Origin: Dickeya lacustris
GTDB taxonomy: Bacteria > Pseudomonadota > Gammaproteobacteria > Enterobacterales > Enterobacteriaceae
Length of the DNA: 64,000 nt
Direction of reading: 5' to 3'
Assembly: GCF_029635795.1 (NCBI RefSeq)
Contig: NZ_CP114280.1
Location: 186,001 to 250,000, forward strand
This document shows positions 31,819-43,345 of this stretch, in pieces (the stretch's first letter is position 1; each line of letters begins with the position of its first letter). Made by a program: the position numbers and the translations under genes. The notes beneath the pieces were generated by a model. The model did not search any database, had not been told where the DNA came from, and saw nothing but the letters and a program-made list of their open reading frames with translations.

Positions 31819-32619
31819 TCATCGCGGTGGTATCTGGCCGCCAGACGCGGGGGGCGATGCGTCTGCGTTGAGGTGCTGCCAAAGTAAACCAAGCCCTTCA
31901 TACCAGGCGCGTTCACTGTGTGAAAGATAGAGCGGCGAGGGGAAAAGCCGCTCCCACGGGTTGAGTGGTGAGGTAATCGCCAGTTGATTGGCCGGAGCGG
32001 GCATCGGGTTTAATCCACGCGCTTGAAAAAAGCGGATCGCGCGCGGCAGATGGTTGGCTGAGGTGACAAGCAGAAAAGGGGCGCTACCGACCAATGCCTG
32101 TGTCCCTGCCGCTTCCTCTTCTGTATCCCTCGCGGTATCGACCCGCAGAATCGCCTGTTCTGGTACACCGAGACTCAGTGCGACTTGTGCGGCGACACGG
32201 GCGCTGGTCATCGGGTTATTTTGCGCCGCTGCGCCGGTAAATATCAGCGTTGAGCCGGGATTGGCATGCCATAACCTGACGCCCTCCGCCACCCTGGCCA
32301 GACTATTATTGATAAGGTTTGCGCTTGGCGGCCACGCCGGGTTGAAGGTGTAACCGCCGCCGAGTACCACGATGTATTTCACCCGTGGCATGTCGGCAGT
32401 CCAGGTGGGGTAGCGAGACTCCAGCGGCAATAACAGGCGATCGGCCACCGGCTGCAGGCTCAATAGCAATAGCATCAGCCAACTGGCGCTCAGGATAATC
32501 CGCGCCGTTTTTTGCCTGCGGGAAAACCACAATAGCGCCAGCGCGCCCCCCATCATCAGCAGCAGCAATGGCAACGGCATTAGCAGACTTCCGATGTATT
32601 TTTTGAGGACAAACAGCAT
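31819..32619 (-). CDS. elyC: ElyC (YcbC), envelope biogenesis factor, DUF218 family
   Basis: This is an inner-membrane protein of 266 residues with two N-terminal membrane helices (about residues 10-31 and 41-59) and a DUF218 domain (KYIVVLGGGYTFNP, STLIFTGAAAQNNPMTSARV, ARDTEEEA, LLVTSANHLPRAIRFF). In E. coli ElyC affects peptidoglycan and common-antigen lipid carrier metabolism, and its loss is harmful at low temperature. It is convergent with ycbJ and divergent from cmoM, as in E. coli. Confidence 0.93.
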   Translation of the reverse strand: MLFVLKKYIGSLLMPLPLLLLMMGGALALLWFSRRQKTARIILSASWLMLLLLSLQPVADRLLLPLESRYPTWTADMPRVKYIVVLGGGYTFNPAWPPSANLINNSLARVAEGVRLWHANPGSTLIFTGAAAQNNPMTSARVAAQVALSLGVPEQAILRVDTARDTEEEAAGTQALVGSAPFLLVTSANHLPRAIRFFQARGLNPMPAPANQLAITSPLNPWERLFPSPLYLSHSERAWYEGLGLLWQHLNADASPPASGGQIPPR

Positions 32620-32859
32620 AAAATAGCGTCCAGATTGAATGAAAAAGCACCATACGGGTGAAAATAGGGTGAACTGACCATTTATTCTAGGCCAGCCTGT
32701 GACAAAATGGCAGGTTCAAACAAAAACCAGTTGGTTATAGCGAGCCGCTGTGGTGTTGCAGTGACATTTTCTGCACTCCGGCGGTAATAGGGTAACTGGC
32801 ACAGGGTGTTGCAGGTGTGCGTGTAAAACGTGCCGTCATCCTTTATGCGGAACCGTGGA

Positions 32860-33645
32860 ATGCAGGATCGTAATTTTAACGATATCGCCGATAAATTTGC
32901 CCGAAATATCTACGGCACCACCAAAGGTCGTTTGCGCCAGGCGGTGCTGTGGCAGGATTTGGAGACGCTGCTGGCCCGTTTGCCTGCGCGCACGCTGCGT
33001 ATTCTGGATGCCGGAGGCGGCGAAGGGCCGATGTCGCGTCGTCTGGCGGCACTGGGTCATCAGGTGGTGTTGTGCGATCTCTCTGATGAGATGTTGACGC
33101 GCGCTGAACAGGCTGCGCGCGCTGATGGTGTGGCGGCGAATATGCAGTTTGTGCATTGTGCTGCGCAGGACGTGGGCGCGCATCTGACGCAGCCGGTGGA
33201 TCTCGTGTTGTTTCACGCCGTGCTGGAATGGGTGGCTGACCCGGTGCAGGCCCTGACGGTACTTTGCCAGCAACTGGTGCCGGGAGGGGCATTATCGCTG
33301 ATGTTCTACAACCATCAGGCGCTGGTGCTGCGCAATATGGTGCTCGGCAATTTTGCCTACGTCGCCGCCGGGATGCCCAAGCGTAAACGCCGCTCGCTCT
33401 CGCCGGATAACCCGCTCAACCCGCCGCAGGTCTACCAGTGGCTGGAGCAATTAGGCTTGCAGCTTGGTGGTAAAACCGGCGTGCGGGTATTTCATGACTA
33501 CTTGCAAAACAAGCAACAACAGGCTGACGACTTTGAGGCATTACTGGCGCTGGAACAGCGCTATTGCCGGGAGGAACCGTTTGTCAGTCTGGGGCGCTAT
33601 ATCCATGTGATGGCGCATAAACCTGCGTTGAAGGATGCATTATGA
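32860..33645 (+). CDS. cmoM: CmoM, tRNA 5-carboxymethoxyuridine methyltransferase (SmtA)
   Basis: CmoM methylates cmo5U at the wobble position of certain tRNAs using SAM. The Rossmann methyltransferase core shows [16 protein letters not shown] and [10 protein letters not shown]; the remainder is close to E. coli CmoM. ATG 32860 gives the conserved [20 protein letters not shown] start, so the upstream GTG is rejected. Its stop overlaps mukF by four bases (ATGA). Confidence 0.94.
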   Translation: MQDRNFNDIADKFARNIYGTTKGRLRQAVLWQDLETLLARLPARTLRILDAGGGEGPMSRRLAALGHQVVLCDLSDEMLTRAEQAARADGVAANMQFVHCAAQDVGAHLTQPVDLVLFHAVLEWVADPVQALTVLCQQLVPGGALSLMFYNHQALVLRNMVLGNFAYVAAGMPKRKRRSLSPDNPLNPPQVYQWLEQLGLQLGGKTGVRVFHDYLQNKQQQADDFEALLALEQRYCREEPFVSLGRYIHVMAHKPALKDAL

Positions 33646-34964
33646 GTGATGTTTCTCAGACCGTACCTGAACTGGTTGCCTGGGCAAGAAAAAACGATTT
33701 CGCCATTACCCTGCCAACGGAGCGTTTGGCTTTTCTGCTGGCTATCGCCACCTTAAACGGCGAGCGGATGGATGGCGAAATCAGCGAAGGGGAACTGGTC
33801 GATGCGTTCCGCCATGTCAGCAAAGGGTTTGAACAAACCCATGAAACCATTCCGGTTCGCGCCAATAACGCCATTAACGACCTGGTGCGCCAGCGTTTGC
33901 TTAACCGCTTTACCAGCGAACTGGCCGAAGGCCATGCCATTTATCGCCTGACGCCGCTTGGCATCGGGATAACCGACTACTACATTCGCCAGCGCGAGTT
34001 TTCGGCACTGCGTCTGTCGATGCAGTTGTCGATTGTTGCCCAGGAATTGGGGCGAGCGGCTGAGGCGGCGCAAGAAGGGGGCGATGAGGTACATTGGCAC
34101 CGTAACGTGTTCGCGCCGCTGAAGTATTCGGTAGCGGAAATTTTCGACAGTATCGATTTGTCACAGCGTGTGATGGATGAGCAACAGCAAGGCGTAAAAG
34201 AGAACATTGCCTCACTGCTGACGCAGGACTGGCGGGCGGCCATTTCCAGTTGCGAGAAGTTACTGGGGGAAACCTCGGAAACGCTGCGCGAGTTGCAAGA
34301 TACGCTGGAAGCGGCGGGCGATAAGTTGCAAACCAGCCTGCTGCGTATTCAGGATGCCACGCTTGGCCAGGCGTCGCTGTCATTTGTCGATAATCTGGTC
34401 TTTGATTTACAAAGCAAACTCGATCGCATTATCAGTTGGGGTCAACAAAGCATTGATTTATGGATTGGCTATGACCGCCATGTGCATAAATTTATCCGCA
34501 CCGCTATCGATATGGACAAAAACCGGGTGTTTGCCCAGCGTTTGCGCCAATCGGTACAGAGCTATTTCGATAAGCCTTGGGCGCTAACCTATGCCAACGC
34601 CGATCGCCTATTGGATATGCGAGATGAAGAACTGACGTTGCGCTCTGAGGAAGTCACCGGCGAGTTGCCGCCGGATCTGGAATATGAGGCGTTTAGCGAA
34701 ATTCGTGAGCAAATTGCGGCGATGGTTGAGCTCGCGCTACAAAAATATAAACAGCAACAGATCCCGCTTAATCTGGGCGATGTGGTGCGCGAGTATTTGA
34801 CACACTATCCGCGCGCGCAGCATTTCGACATTGCCCGTATTGTGGTTGACCAGGCGGTTCGTCTGGGTGTAGCCGAAGCTGATTTCACCGGATTGCCTGC
34901 GCTGTGGCAGGCAATCAATGAGTACGGAGCCAAGGTACAGGCCCATGTCATCGATAAATATTGA
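33642..34964 (+). CDS. mukF: MukF, kleisin subunit of the MukBEF condensin
   Basis: MukF is the kleisin that links the MukB heads and binds MukE in chromosome compaction and segregation. The 440-residue protein has the N-terminal winged-helix dimerisation part ([29 protein letters not shown]), a helical middle and the C-terminal winged helix contacting the MukB head. It is coupled to cmoM upstream and overlaps mukE by 20 bases, the conserved operon layout. Confidence 0.96.
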   Translation: MSDVSQTVPELVAWARKNDFAITLPTERLAFLLAIATLNGERMDGEISEGELVDAFRHVSKGFEQTHETIPVRANNAINDLVRQRLLNRFTSELAEGHAIYRLTPLGIGITDYYIRQREFSALRLSMQLSIVAQELGRAAEAAQEGGDEVHWHRNVFAPLKYSVAEIFDSIDLSQRVMDEQQQGVKENIASLLTQDWRAAISSCEKLLGETSETLRELQDTLEAAGDKLQTSLLRIQDATLGQASLSFVDNLVFDLQSKLDRIISWGQQSIDLWIGYDRHVHKFIRTAIDMDKNRVFAQRLRQSVQSYFDKPWALTYANADRLLDMRDEELTLRSEEVTGELPPDLEYEAFSEIREQIAAMVELALQKYKQQQIPLNLGDVVREYLTHYPRAQHFDIARIVVDQAVRLGVAEADFTGLPALWQAINEYGAKVQAHVIDKY

Positions 34965-35655
34965 TCAAAGTGTTTCCGCCCGGCTGGTCAGCATGTTGTC
35001 CAGCCCGTTGTTCCCGGCATTAGACAGCCAATTGCGCGCCGGTCGCCATGTCGGTGTGGAAGAACTGGAAAACCACGTCTTCCTGATGGACTTTCAGGAT
35101 GAACTGGAGCAGTTCTATGCCCGTTACCATGTTGAGCTTATTCGCGCGCCGGAAGGGTTCTTTTATCTGCGCCCGCGCTCAACCACCCTTATCCCGCGCT
35201 CGGTGTTGTCCGAGCTGGATATGATGGTGGGGAAAGTGCTCTGTTACCTCTACCTCAGCCCCGAGCGGCTGGCGCACGAGGGTATTTTCAGTCAGCAAGA
35301 ATTGTATGAAGAGCTGGTGAGTCTTGCCGATGAGAACAAGCTGCTGAAGCTCGTCAATCAGCGCTCCAGTGGCTCCGATCTTGACCGGCAGAAATTACAC
35401 GAAAAAGTGCGCACTTCGCTAAACCGGCTGCGTCGCCTGGGCATGATTTACTTCATGGGGGCAGACAGCAGCAAGTTTCGTATTACGGAAGCCGTTTTTC
35501 GCTTTGGCGCTGACGTTCGCAGTGGCGATGACCCACGCGAAGCCCAGTTGCGCATGATCCGCGATGGTGAAGCCATGCCGGTGGATAGCCGCCTGTCGCT
35601 GGATGACAGTGACGATAACGCCGATGAGCCACGTGTTGAGGATGAACAGGAATGA
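34945..35655 (+). CDS. mukE: MukE, chromosome partition protein
   Basis: MukE forms a dimer that binds MukF and regulates MukB. ATG 34945 yields MSSINIDQ, matching the E. coli start, so the earlier in-frame start at 34918 is rejected. Conserved blocks are [38 protein letters not shown] and [14 protein letters not shown]. The C-terminus is very acidic. It overlaps mukB by four bases. Confidence 0.95.
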   Translation: MSSINIDQSVSARLVSMLSSPLFPALDSQLRAGRHVGVEELENHVFLMDFQDELEQFYARYHVELIRAPEGFFYLRPRSTTLIPRSVLSELDMMVGKVLCYLYLSPERLAHEGIFSQQELYEELVSLADENKLLKLVNQRSSGSDLDRQKLHEKVRTSLNRLRRLGMIYFMGADSSKFRITEAVFRFGADVRSGDDPREAQLRMIRDGEAMPVDSRLSLDDSDDNADEPRVEDEQE

Positions 35656-38600
35656 TTGAACGCGGAAAATTTCGCTCGCTGACGTTGGTCAACTGGAACG
35701 GCTTTTTTGCCCGCACTTTTGATTTGGATGAACTGGTGACGACGTTATCCGGTGGTAACGGCGCGGGTAAATCCACCACCATGGCGGCCTTTATCACGGC
35801 GCTGATCCCTGATCTCACCTTACTGCACTTTCGTAATACCACCGAAGCCGGAGCCACCAGCGGCTCGCGCGATAAAGGCCTGCACGGTAAATTGCGCGCG
35901 GGCGTGTGTTATTCGGTGCTGGATGTGGTCAACTCGCGCCATCAGCGAGTGCTGGTGGGGGTGCGCTTGCAGCAGGTGGCCGGGCGCGATCGCAAGGTGG
36001 ACATCAAACCGTTTACTATTCAGGGCCTGCCGGTGGCGGTTGCACCGACACAGATTCTGACGCAGACCGTGGGTGAACGTCAGGCGCGCGTGTTGTCGCT
36101 ACAGGACGTGAAAGACCGGCTGGATGCGTATGAAGGGGTGCAATTTAAGCAGTTCAACTCGATTACCGATTATCACTCGCTGATGTTTGATCTCGGTATT
36201 GTGCCGCGCCGTTTACGCTCGGCATCGGATCGCAGTAAATTCTACCGTTTGATAGAAGCCTCGCTGTATGGCGGGATCTCCAGCGCCATTACCCGCTCGC
36301 TGCGCGATTATTTGCTGCCGGAAAACAGCGGCGTGCGTAAAGCATTCCAGGATATGGAAGCGGCGCTGCGCGAGAACCGGATGACGCTGGAAGCCATCCG
36401 TGTTACCCAGTCTGACCGTGATTTATTCAAGCACCTGATTTCTGAAGCCACGTCTTATGTGGCGGCGGACTACATGCGCCATGCCAATGAGCGCCGCATC
36501 CACCTTGATGGGGCGCTGGCGCTGCGACGCGAGCTGTTTGCCAGCCGTAAACAGCTGATGACCGAACAAACCCGCCATGTTGATATGGCGCGCGAATTAC
36601 ATGAACACACCGGCGCAGAGCAGGATTTAGAAACTGACTATCAGGCCGCCAGCGATCATCTCAGCCTGGTGCAAACCGCCATGCGCCAGCAGGAAAAGAT
36701 CACCCGTTATCAGGATGATCTTGAAGAACTGAGCTACCGGCTGGAAGAGCAAAACGAGGTGGTGGCCGAGGCGCGCGAGCAACTGGCGGAGAACGACGCC
36801 CACGCAGAGGCGGCCGAACAGGAAGTCGATGAGCTAAAAAGCCAGCTGGCTGATTATCAACAGGCGCTGGATGTGCAGCAAACCCGCGCGATTCAGTACA
36901 GCCAGGCACAGCAGGCGCTTGAGCGCGCGCGTGCGCTGTGCCAGTTGCCAGACCTGACGCCCGAGAACGCCGATGAATGGCTGGAGAGTTTTCAGGCCAA
37001 AGAGCAAGAGGCCACCGAGCTGTTGCTGCAACTGGAGCAGAAGCTGAGTGTGGCAGATGTGGCCAGCCACCAATTTGAACAAGCCTACCAGTTGGTTGGC
37101 CGCATCGCCGGTACGGTGAGCCGCCACGAAGCCTGGGAAGTGGCGCGTGAGTTGCTGCGTGACAACGCTTCGCAGCGTTATCAGGCCGAGCAGGTCGCCC
37201 CGCTGCGCGCGCGCCTTGCGGAGCTTGAACAGCGGCGGCGCGAACAGCAGGATGCCGAACGCCTGTTGCAGGAGTTTGGCAAACGGGCCGGGCAGGACTA
37301 TGCGCCCGAGGCGCTGGAGGCTTTGCAGCAAGAGCTGGAGGCCCGCATTGAGGCGTTGTCTGATGTGGTCGCTCAGGCCGGTGAAAAACGTCTGGCGTTA
37401 CGTCAGGAACAAGAGCAGCTCCAACAGCGTATCGCGCAGTTGACCGCACGAGCCCCAGCGTGGCTGGCGGCGCAAGAGGCGCTCACGCAACTGAGTGAAC
37501 AAAGCGGTGAGGCGTTTACCGACAGCCAGCATGTGACCGAGTTCATGCAGCAGTTGCTGGAGCGTGAGCGTGAAGCCACGGTGGAGCGCGACAGCCTCGC
37601 GGCAGCGCAAACAGCATGTCGAGGCGCAAATCGAGCGACTTAGCCAGCCGGGTGGGGCGGAAGATGCGCGCCTGAACGCGCTGGCAGAGCGTTTTGGCGG
37701 CGTGCTGCTATCCGAGATTTACGATGATGTCACGCTGGACGATGCGCCATACTTCTCGGCGCTCTATGGGCCGTCACGCCATGCCATTGTGGTGTCTGAT
37801 CTGTCGCGGATACGCGATCAACTGGCCGGACTCGACGAATGCCCGGAAGATCTCTACCTGATCGAGGGCGATCCGCAGTCATTTGATGACAGCGTGTTTG
37901 AAGTCGAAGAGCTGGAAAAGGCGGTGGTGGTGAAAATCGCCGAGCGCCAGTGGCGCTATTCCCGCTTCCCGGAGGTGCCGCTGTTTGGCCGCGCCGCGCG
38001 TGAGCAGCGCCTGGAAAGCCTGCGTGAAGAGCGAGAGCAACTGGCGGAGCAGTACGCCACGTTGTCTTTCGACGTGCAGAAAATTCAGCGTTTACATCAG
38101 GCATTCAGCCGCTTTATCGGCAGCCATCTGGCGGTTGCGTTCGATACCGACCCGGAAGCGGAAATCCGAGCGCTCAGTGTGCGGCGCGGCGAGCTTGAGC
38201 GCGCAATCAGCAATTTTGATAATGAAAACCAGCACCAGCGTCAGCAATACGAACAGGCGAAAGTGCAGAGCGGGTTGTTACATCGCTTGACTCCGCGTAT
38301 CGGTTTGCTGTGTGACGACGAGCTGGCCGACCGCCTCGACGGGCTGCGTGAAGAGTATGAAACCGCACAAGATGCGGCGCGCTTCATTCAACAGCATGGT
38401 GCATCGCTAACGAAACTTGAACCGTTACTGGCGGTGCTGCAAAACGATCCACAGCAGTATGAGCAACTGCGCGAAGACTATACGCAGGCGCAACAGGCCC
38501 AGCGTAACGCGAAACAGCAGGCTTTTGCGTTAACCGAAGTGGTACAGCGTCGTGCGCATTTCAGCTATACCGACTCGGCCGGTATGCTCAATGCCAATGC

Positions 38601-40089
38601 CTCGCTCAACGACAAACTGCGCCAGCAACTGGAGCAGGCGGAGCACGCGCGCAGCCGGGCGCGCGAACAACTACGCCAGCAGCAGGCGCAACTGACGCAA
38701 TACAGCCAGTTGCAGGCGTCGCTCAAAAGTGCCTATGACGCCAAAAATGACATGCTCAAAGAGCTGACCCAGGAGCTGTCTGATATCGGGGTGCGTGCCG
38801 ATGCGGACGCCGAAATCCGCGCCCGTAGCCGTCGTGATGAATTGCACGCGGCTCTCAGCGCTAACCGCTCTCGTCGGCATCAGTTGGAAAAACAGATAAC
38901 GTTCTGTGAAGCGGAAATGGACGGCTTGCAGAAAAAACTGCGCAAGCTCGAACGTGAATATGTGGTGATGCGCGAGCAGGTGGTCAGCGCGAAAGCCGGT
39001 TGGTGTACGGTGATGCGGTTGGTGAAAGATAACGGTGTTGAGCGCCGCTTACATCGGCGCGAACTGGCCTACCTGAGCGGTGATGAACTGCGCTCGATGT
39101 CGGATAAAGCGCTCGGCGCACTGCGCCAGGCGGTGGCGGATAACGAACATTTGCGCGATGTGCTGCGCCTGTCCGAGGATGCAAAGCGGCCTGAGCGCAA
39201 AGTGCAGTTCTATATCGCGGTTTACCAGCATCTGCGTGAGCGTATCCGTCAGGATATTATCCGTACCGATGACCCGGTTGAAGCCATCGAGCAGATGGAA
39301 ATCGAGCTTAACCGCCTGACGGAAGAGCTGACTGCGCGCGAGAAAACGCTGGCCATCAGTTCGCGCAGCGTGGCGAATATCATTCGTAAGACCATTCAAC
39401 GCGAACAGAACCGCATTCGCATGCTCAACCAGGGGCTACAGGCGGTGGCGTTTGGGCAGGTGAAAAGTGTGCGGCTCAATGTCAATGTGCGTGAAACCCA
39501 CACCACCTTGCTGAATGTGTTGTCTGAACAGCAAGAGCTGCATCAGGATCTGTTTAACAGCCATCGTCTGACGTTCTCGGAAGCGCTGGCGAAGCTGTAT
39601 CAGCGCCTGAACCCGGAAATCGACCTTGGCCAACGCACGCCACAAACCATTGGTGAAGAGTTGCTGGATTACCGCAACTATCTGGAGATGGAAGTCGAGG
39701 TGAATCGCGGGGCCGACGGTTGGCTGCGTGCCGAGAGCGGGGCGCTGTCTACCGGTGAGGCCATCGGTACCGGGATGTCGATTCTGGTGATGGTGGTGCA
39801 AAGCTGGGAAGAGGAGTCGCGCCGCCTGCGTGGTAAAGATATCTCGCCGTGCCGCCTGCTGTTCCTTGATGAAGCGGCGCGTCTGGATGCCAAATCCATC
39901 GCCACGCTATTCGAGCTGTGCGAACGGCTGGAAATGCAGTTAATTATTGCCGCACCGGAGAACATCAGCCCGGAAAAAGGCACCACCTATAAACTGGTGC
40001 GTAAAGTGTATCAAAACCACGAGCATGTGCATGTGGTCGGGCTGCGCGGCTTTGCCAGTGAACCTCAGGAAAGCCTGCCGACGCCGTAG
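35652..40089 (+). CDS. mukB: MukB, SMC-like chromosome condensin, with an apparent +1 frameshift
   Basis: MukB is the SMC-like ATPase of the enterobacterial condensin. The N-terminal head has Walker A ([14 protein letters not shown]). Long coiled coils flank the hinge ([20 protein letters not shown]). The C-terminal head has the signature [13 protein letters not shown] and Walker [13 protein letters not shown]. The gene is read as two frames, 35652-37643 and one beginning inside it and ending at 40089. Dropping one G near 37605 joins them seamlessly (LAA then [12 protein letters not shown], as in E. coli) to about 1478 residues. A miscounted base is likelier than a real break. Confidence 0.93.
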
Positions 40090-40120
40090 TTTCCCGCCTG
40101 CACGGTTTGTTTTATCCCCC

Positions 40121-40152
40121 GCGCCATACTTTCCCGGTATGGCGCATTTTTT
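40121..40152 (+). terminator. Terminator of the cmoM-mukFEB operon
   Basis: The stem GCGCCATAC / GTATGGCGC (40121-40145) followed by ATTTTTTT lies 31 bases after mukB. The remaining gap to 40367 has no gene. Confidence 0.92.
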
Positions 40153-40367
40153 TGCTAATGGCGGTATTTTGCCGAAGCTTGTCACGGTATCTGTCATGTT
40201 TGTATTTAATCGTGATTTCGCCTTGTCAGATACCCTGTTTTACCAAGTCATCTCAGCCTGCATCGCGTAGTTTTGCGGCGTGCTTTGGCACAGCGATGGA
40301 GTAGATACATTTATTTCATCATTACGCAAGCAACGTTATTTCTATTTAAAAATGCATGGGGACGAAA

Positions 40368-41810
40368 ATGGAATGTAAATTCAGTATATGTAATTCGCCT
40401 GGTGAAAAAGATGAGGCAACGTACATGGAATTCATCAATAATTATCTGAAAAAGTGTAATCCAGATGCTTCTGGTTATATTGCAGATAACACAACGGGTA
40501 TTTTGTTGCAGACGCATAACTCAAAGATTTTTGGTAAAAATAAACGTAGTGAAGGGAATGTTGTCGGTACGATCCTTATCATTTCTAATCACTTGGGTAA
40601 TGGCCTGGAAACGATGAAATCATGGGCGGAAACCCTGAAGAGCGTTGCAGAAAAAAATAAGAATGCAAAAGAGTTCGGAAATGTCGAATGGTTAATTCAT
40701 TTACATTTGAATTCTCCGCTAATGACCGACTGGAATAAAGAAATAAAATCCGATCAGGAAGCATTACTTCAGTATCTGGATGGGTTTGGAAGGAGCGAGG
40801 CAAAAATTCGTTTCGCCATTGATTGCAGTGCCTGGTTGATTAATATAAAGAAAACTGTTCCTGGCGAAATAGAAAAATCAGATACAGTACCTGACGAATT
40901 AAGCGTTTTCAAAGAGAAGTTAAAGAATAAATTATCAAAGCGGAAAGATCGGTTGAAAACCATACCCTATGGGTTGTTACGTACATTTGGTTTGCACCAG
41001 GCACTGGTGTTGAACGATCCCTGTAATATAAATGATATCTATATGATTGTTGATGTGGAGCCGAGCGGTAATATGTCTGAATCAAAAGGAAATATAGACA
41101 ATAATCGAAAGACATGTTTTAAAAATACATGGGAAAAACTTTGGAATATGAAAGAGAAAAAGGGTGTGGCCTATAACCAACTGCGCTGGTTACCACATGA
41201 TATCGCGACTATGGTTTATGAATGGTACGACGTTACATATCCTGAGTCCATACCCGCCCTATTGACGAAGAAGGAAGTCAGAGATGAAGTCAAAAATAAA
41301 CTCAGCGAAGCTTTAAATGACTGCATGAATAAACTGACGGAATTTCTGAATGCTGAATACGTGAAAAGCCCATATCCCAGTGAACCTTTACTGGGATTTT
41401 TTATGGACAAATATAAATGCCCAGTGGTAATAGAAAAAACGAAACCAGCGATAAATATTTCGAAGGTGGCCGCTACGGTATCGTCTGAATTAGACAAGAG
41501 CAATGTGACCAATGTGACCTATGTGATAGTGTCTAATATTATGGGGGTGGGTTCTGGTGAAGGCCGGTCCTTGGAAAGTTCTTTGGCGGGTGGGAATATA
41601 GAAAAAATCACGCCTGGGATTTATACCTCCGCCTGGGGGGTCTTAAAAGACATTGTTTGCAGTAAATTGAAGCTGGTCGTATCGAGTGATGGGAAGAGCT
41701 ATTCGCTCCAGGGGAAGATAACGGTAGAGGATCTGAGGGATATGGGGGGAGTTTTCTTGAATGCTGGTGACGCAGGGAAAATCATCTGGGAGATCCCTGC
41801 ACCTAAGTGA
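40368..41810 (+). CDS. Unrecognised 480-residue protein in A+T-rich DNA
   Basis: I do not recognise this protein. It is about 480 residues, Lys- and Asn-rich, with no signal peptide or obvious membrane helix, so it is probably cytoplasmic. Hydrophobic strands such as VVGTILIISN and IYMIVDVEPSG suggest an alpha/beta fold. ATG 40368 is chosen because GGGGA lies just upstream. The DNA is far more A+T-rich than neighbours (21 of 60 G+C at 40921-40980). It lies between the mukB terminator and its own strong terminator, replacing the ldtD (ycbB) gene found here in E. coli. These points suggest horizontal transfer. Confidence 0.75.
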   Translation: MECKFSICNSPGEKDEATYMEFINNYLKKCNPDASGYIADNTTGILLQTHNSKIFGKNKRSEGNVVGTILIISNHLGNGLETMKSWAETLKSVAEKNKNAKEFGNVEWLIHLHLNSPLMTDWNKEIKSDQEALLQYLDGFGRSEAKIRFAIDCSAWLINIKKTVPGEIEKSDTVPDELSVFKEKLKNKLSKRKDRLKTIPYGLLRTFGLHQALVLNDPCNINDIYMIVDVEPSGNMSESKGNIDNNRKTCFKNTWEKLWNMKEKKGVAYNQLRWLPHDIATMVYEWYDVTYPESIPALLTKKEVRDEVKNKLSEALNDCMNKLTEFLNAEYVKSPYPSEPLLGFFMDKYKCPVVIEKTKPAINISKVAATVSSELDKSNVTNVTYVIVSNIMGVGSGEGRSLESSLAGGNIEKITPGIYTSAWGVLKDIVCSKLKLVVSSDGKSYSLQGKITVEDLRDMGGVFLNAGDAGKIIWEIPAPK

Positions 41811-41843
41811 TACCACCTGCTGTTAGCGCGGTATACTATTAAT

Positions 41844-41876
41844 AAAAATCGGGCTGTGTGAAACAGCCCGATTTTT
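41844..41876. terminator. Strong bidirectional terminator after the orphan gene
   Basis: A perfect 14-bp stem (AAAAATCGGGCTGT / ACAGCCCGATTTTT, loop GTGAA) gives T runs on both strands. It closes the one-gene insert at 40368-41810. Confidence 0.93.
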
Positions 41877-41958
41877 ATGGTGAAAACCGTTGGTGCCGGG
41901 GTGGGCGGGTCACTGCGCCGCTGTCGGGCAGGGTTGTATCAGTAACAGGAAGAAAAAC

Positions 41959-43272
41959 GTGAACATCAACGCATTACCGCTGGACGCCAATATCAATGGC
42001 TGGTCAGCGATGTTACCGCCGCGCGCGGCCCGGCCTGCATTACGCCGGAAAATCACGGTGGATTGGTTAATCATCGGTGCGGGGTATGCCGGTTTGGCAT
42101 TTGCACGCCGGGTGGCGGAAAACCGCCCGCATGAGCAGGTGGTGGTGCTGGATGCCCGCGACGTGGATAACAGCGCGTCGGCCCGTAATTCCGGGTTTGC
42201 TATCGACCTGCCGCACAATATTGGCAGCTCAACGGCTGAACTGGAGAAGGCTGCCAATTACCGGCGCTTGTTGCACACCGGCCTTGAGCAACTGCAAACC
42301 CTCATCGACCGTTACGGTATTGCGTGCGACTGGCAGCAGCAGGGTAAATACCACTGTATTGTGCGTCCTGAACGTCAGGATTTGCTGGCGCACTATGCAC
42401 GCGAGCTGGATGCCTTGGCCGAACCGTACCAGTTAGTGCAAGGTGAAGCGCTGGCGCGCAAGTTAGGCACGCCCTACTATCATGCCGCTATCTATACGCC
42501 CCATTGTGTGTTGCTGAATCCGGCGGCGCTGGTGCGTGGGCTGGCGGATAACCTGCCGGATAACGTGACGCTCTATGAAGACACCCCTGCGCTGGCCATT
42601 CATCCCGGTCAGCCAATACGGGTGACGACCCCCTACGGCGAGGTGAGCGCGCGTCAGGTGATGGTCGCTACCAACGGCTGCGCCCGGCAGTTGCCGATGT
42701 TTGCCCATCAGGTTGTCGGTCTCTCAACGTTTGCGACCCTGACAGAGCCGCTGACGCCGGAACAGCAGCAGCGTATCGGCGAGCTTGACCCGTGGGGCAT
42801 GACGCCCGCCAATGCGATTGCGGGCGCGACGTTGCGTTACACGCGCGACGGTCGCTTTCTGATTCGCCAGCATGTGACCTATGCGCCGGGTTACACCGTC
42901 ACGTCTCGCCAGACGGCCGACATCACGCGCCAGCATCAGGCGATTTTCCTGTCGCGCTTTGCGCAACTGGCGGATGTGCCGATTGCTCACAGTTGGTCGG
43001 GCATGATTGGCGTAACACGCAATGGTGCGCCGGGCTGGGGGAAATTTGCCGATAACCTGTATGCGGCGGTGGGGTGCAACGGCGCGGGCATTTCCAAGCA
43101 GACTGTCGCGGGCAGCACACTGGCGGATCTCGCCTGTGGTGTGGACAACGCCCTGATAGCTGATATGCAGGCCCTCGGTAAACCGAACATGATCCCGCCG
43201 CGCCCATTGCTGGATATGGGCATTCGCGCCAGCATTCTTAAAGAGCGCTGGCTGGGCCGCCATGAATATTAA
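41959..43272 (+). CDS. FAD-dependent oxidoreductase (DAO family, PuuB-like)
   Basis: This is a flavin amine/amino-acid oxidase-type enzyme. The dinucleotide-binding motif WLIIGAGYAGLAFARR is followed by an acidic strand end (VVVLDARD) and ASARNSGFAIDLPHN. The C-terminal AVGCNGAGISKQTVAGSTLADLA completes the FAD site. It resembles DadA/gamma-glutamylputrescine oxidases; the substrate is not evident. A GTG at 41959 (VNINALPL) after AGGAAG is the preferred start, giving 437 residues. No permease or aldehyde dehydrogenase partner is adjacent. Confidence 0.82.
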   Translation: MNINALPLDANINGWSAMLPPRAARPALRRKITVDWLIIGAGYAGLAFARRVAENRPHEQVVVLDARDVDNSASARNSGFAIDLPHNIGSSTAELEKAANYRRLLHTGLEQLQTLIDRYGIACDWQQQGKYHCIVRPERQDLLAHYARELDALAEPYQLVQGEALARKLGTPYYHAAIYTPHCVLLNPAALVRGLADNLPDNVTLYEDTPALAIHPGQPIRVTTPYGEVSARQVMVATNGCARQLPMFAHQVVGLSTFATLTEPLTPEQQQRIGELDPWGMTPANAIAGATLRYTRDGRFLIRQHVTYAPGYTVTSRQTADITRQHQAIFLSRFAQLADVPIAHSWSGMIGVTRNGAPGWGKFADNLYAAVGCNGAGISKQTVAGSTLADLACGVDNALIADMQALGKPNMIPPRPLLDMGIRASILKERWLGRHEY

Positions 43273-43298
43273 GGGGTAAATTTAGCGATGAAGCCGTT

Positions 43299-43344
43299 TA
43301 GTCACACGATCGTCTAGTCACACGATCGCTTAGTTACACAAGCG
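43299..43344 (+). repeat. Three direct repeats upstream of the cueO promoter
   Basis: TAGTCACACGATCG occurs at 43299-43312 and 43315-43328, and a variant TAGTTACACAAGCG at 43331-43344. The 16-base periodicity is exact, and the third copy abuts the CueR-type -35 element. Function is unknown. Confidence 0.7.
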
Positions 43345-43345
43345 C

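Noticed and set aside
36700..37449. Minus-strand frames opposite mukB coiled-coil DNA
   Set aside because: They overlap the conserved MukB frame and have no family resemblance.
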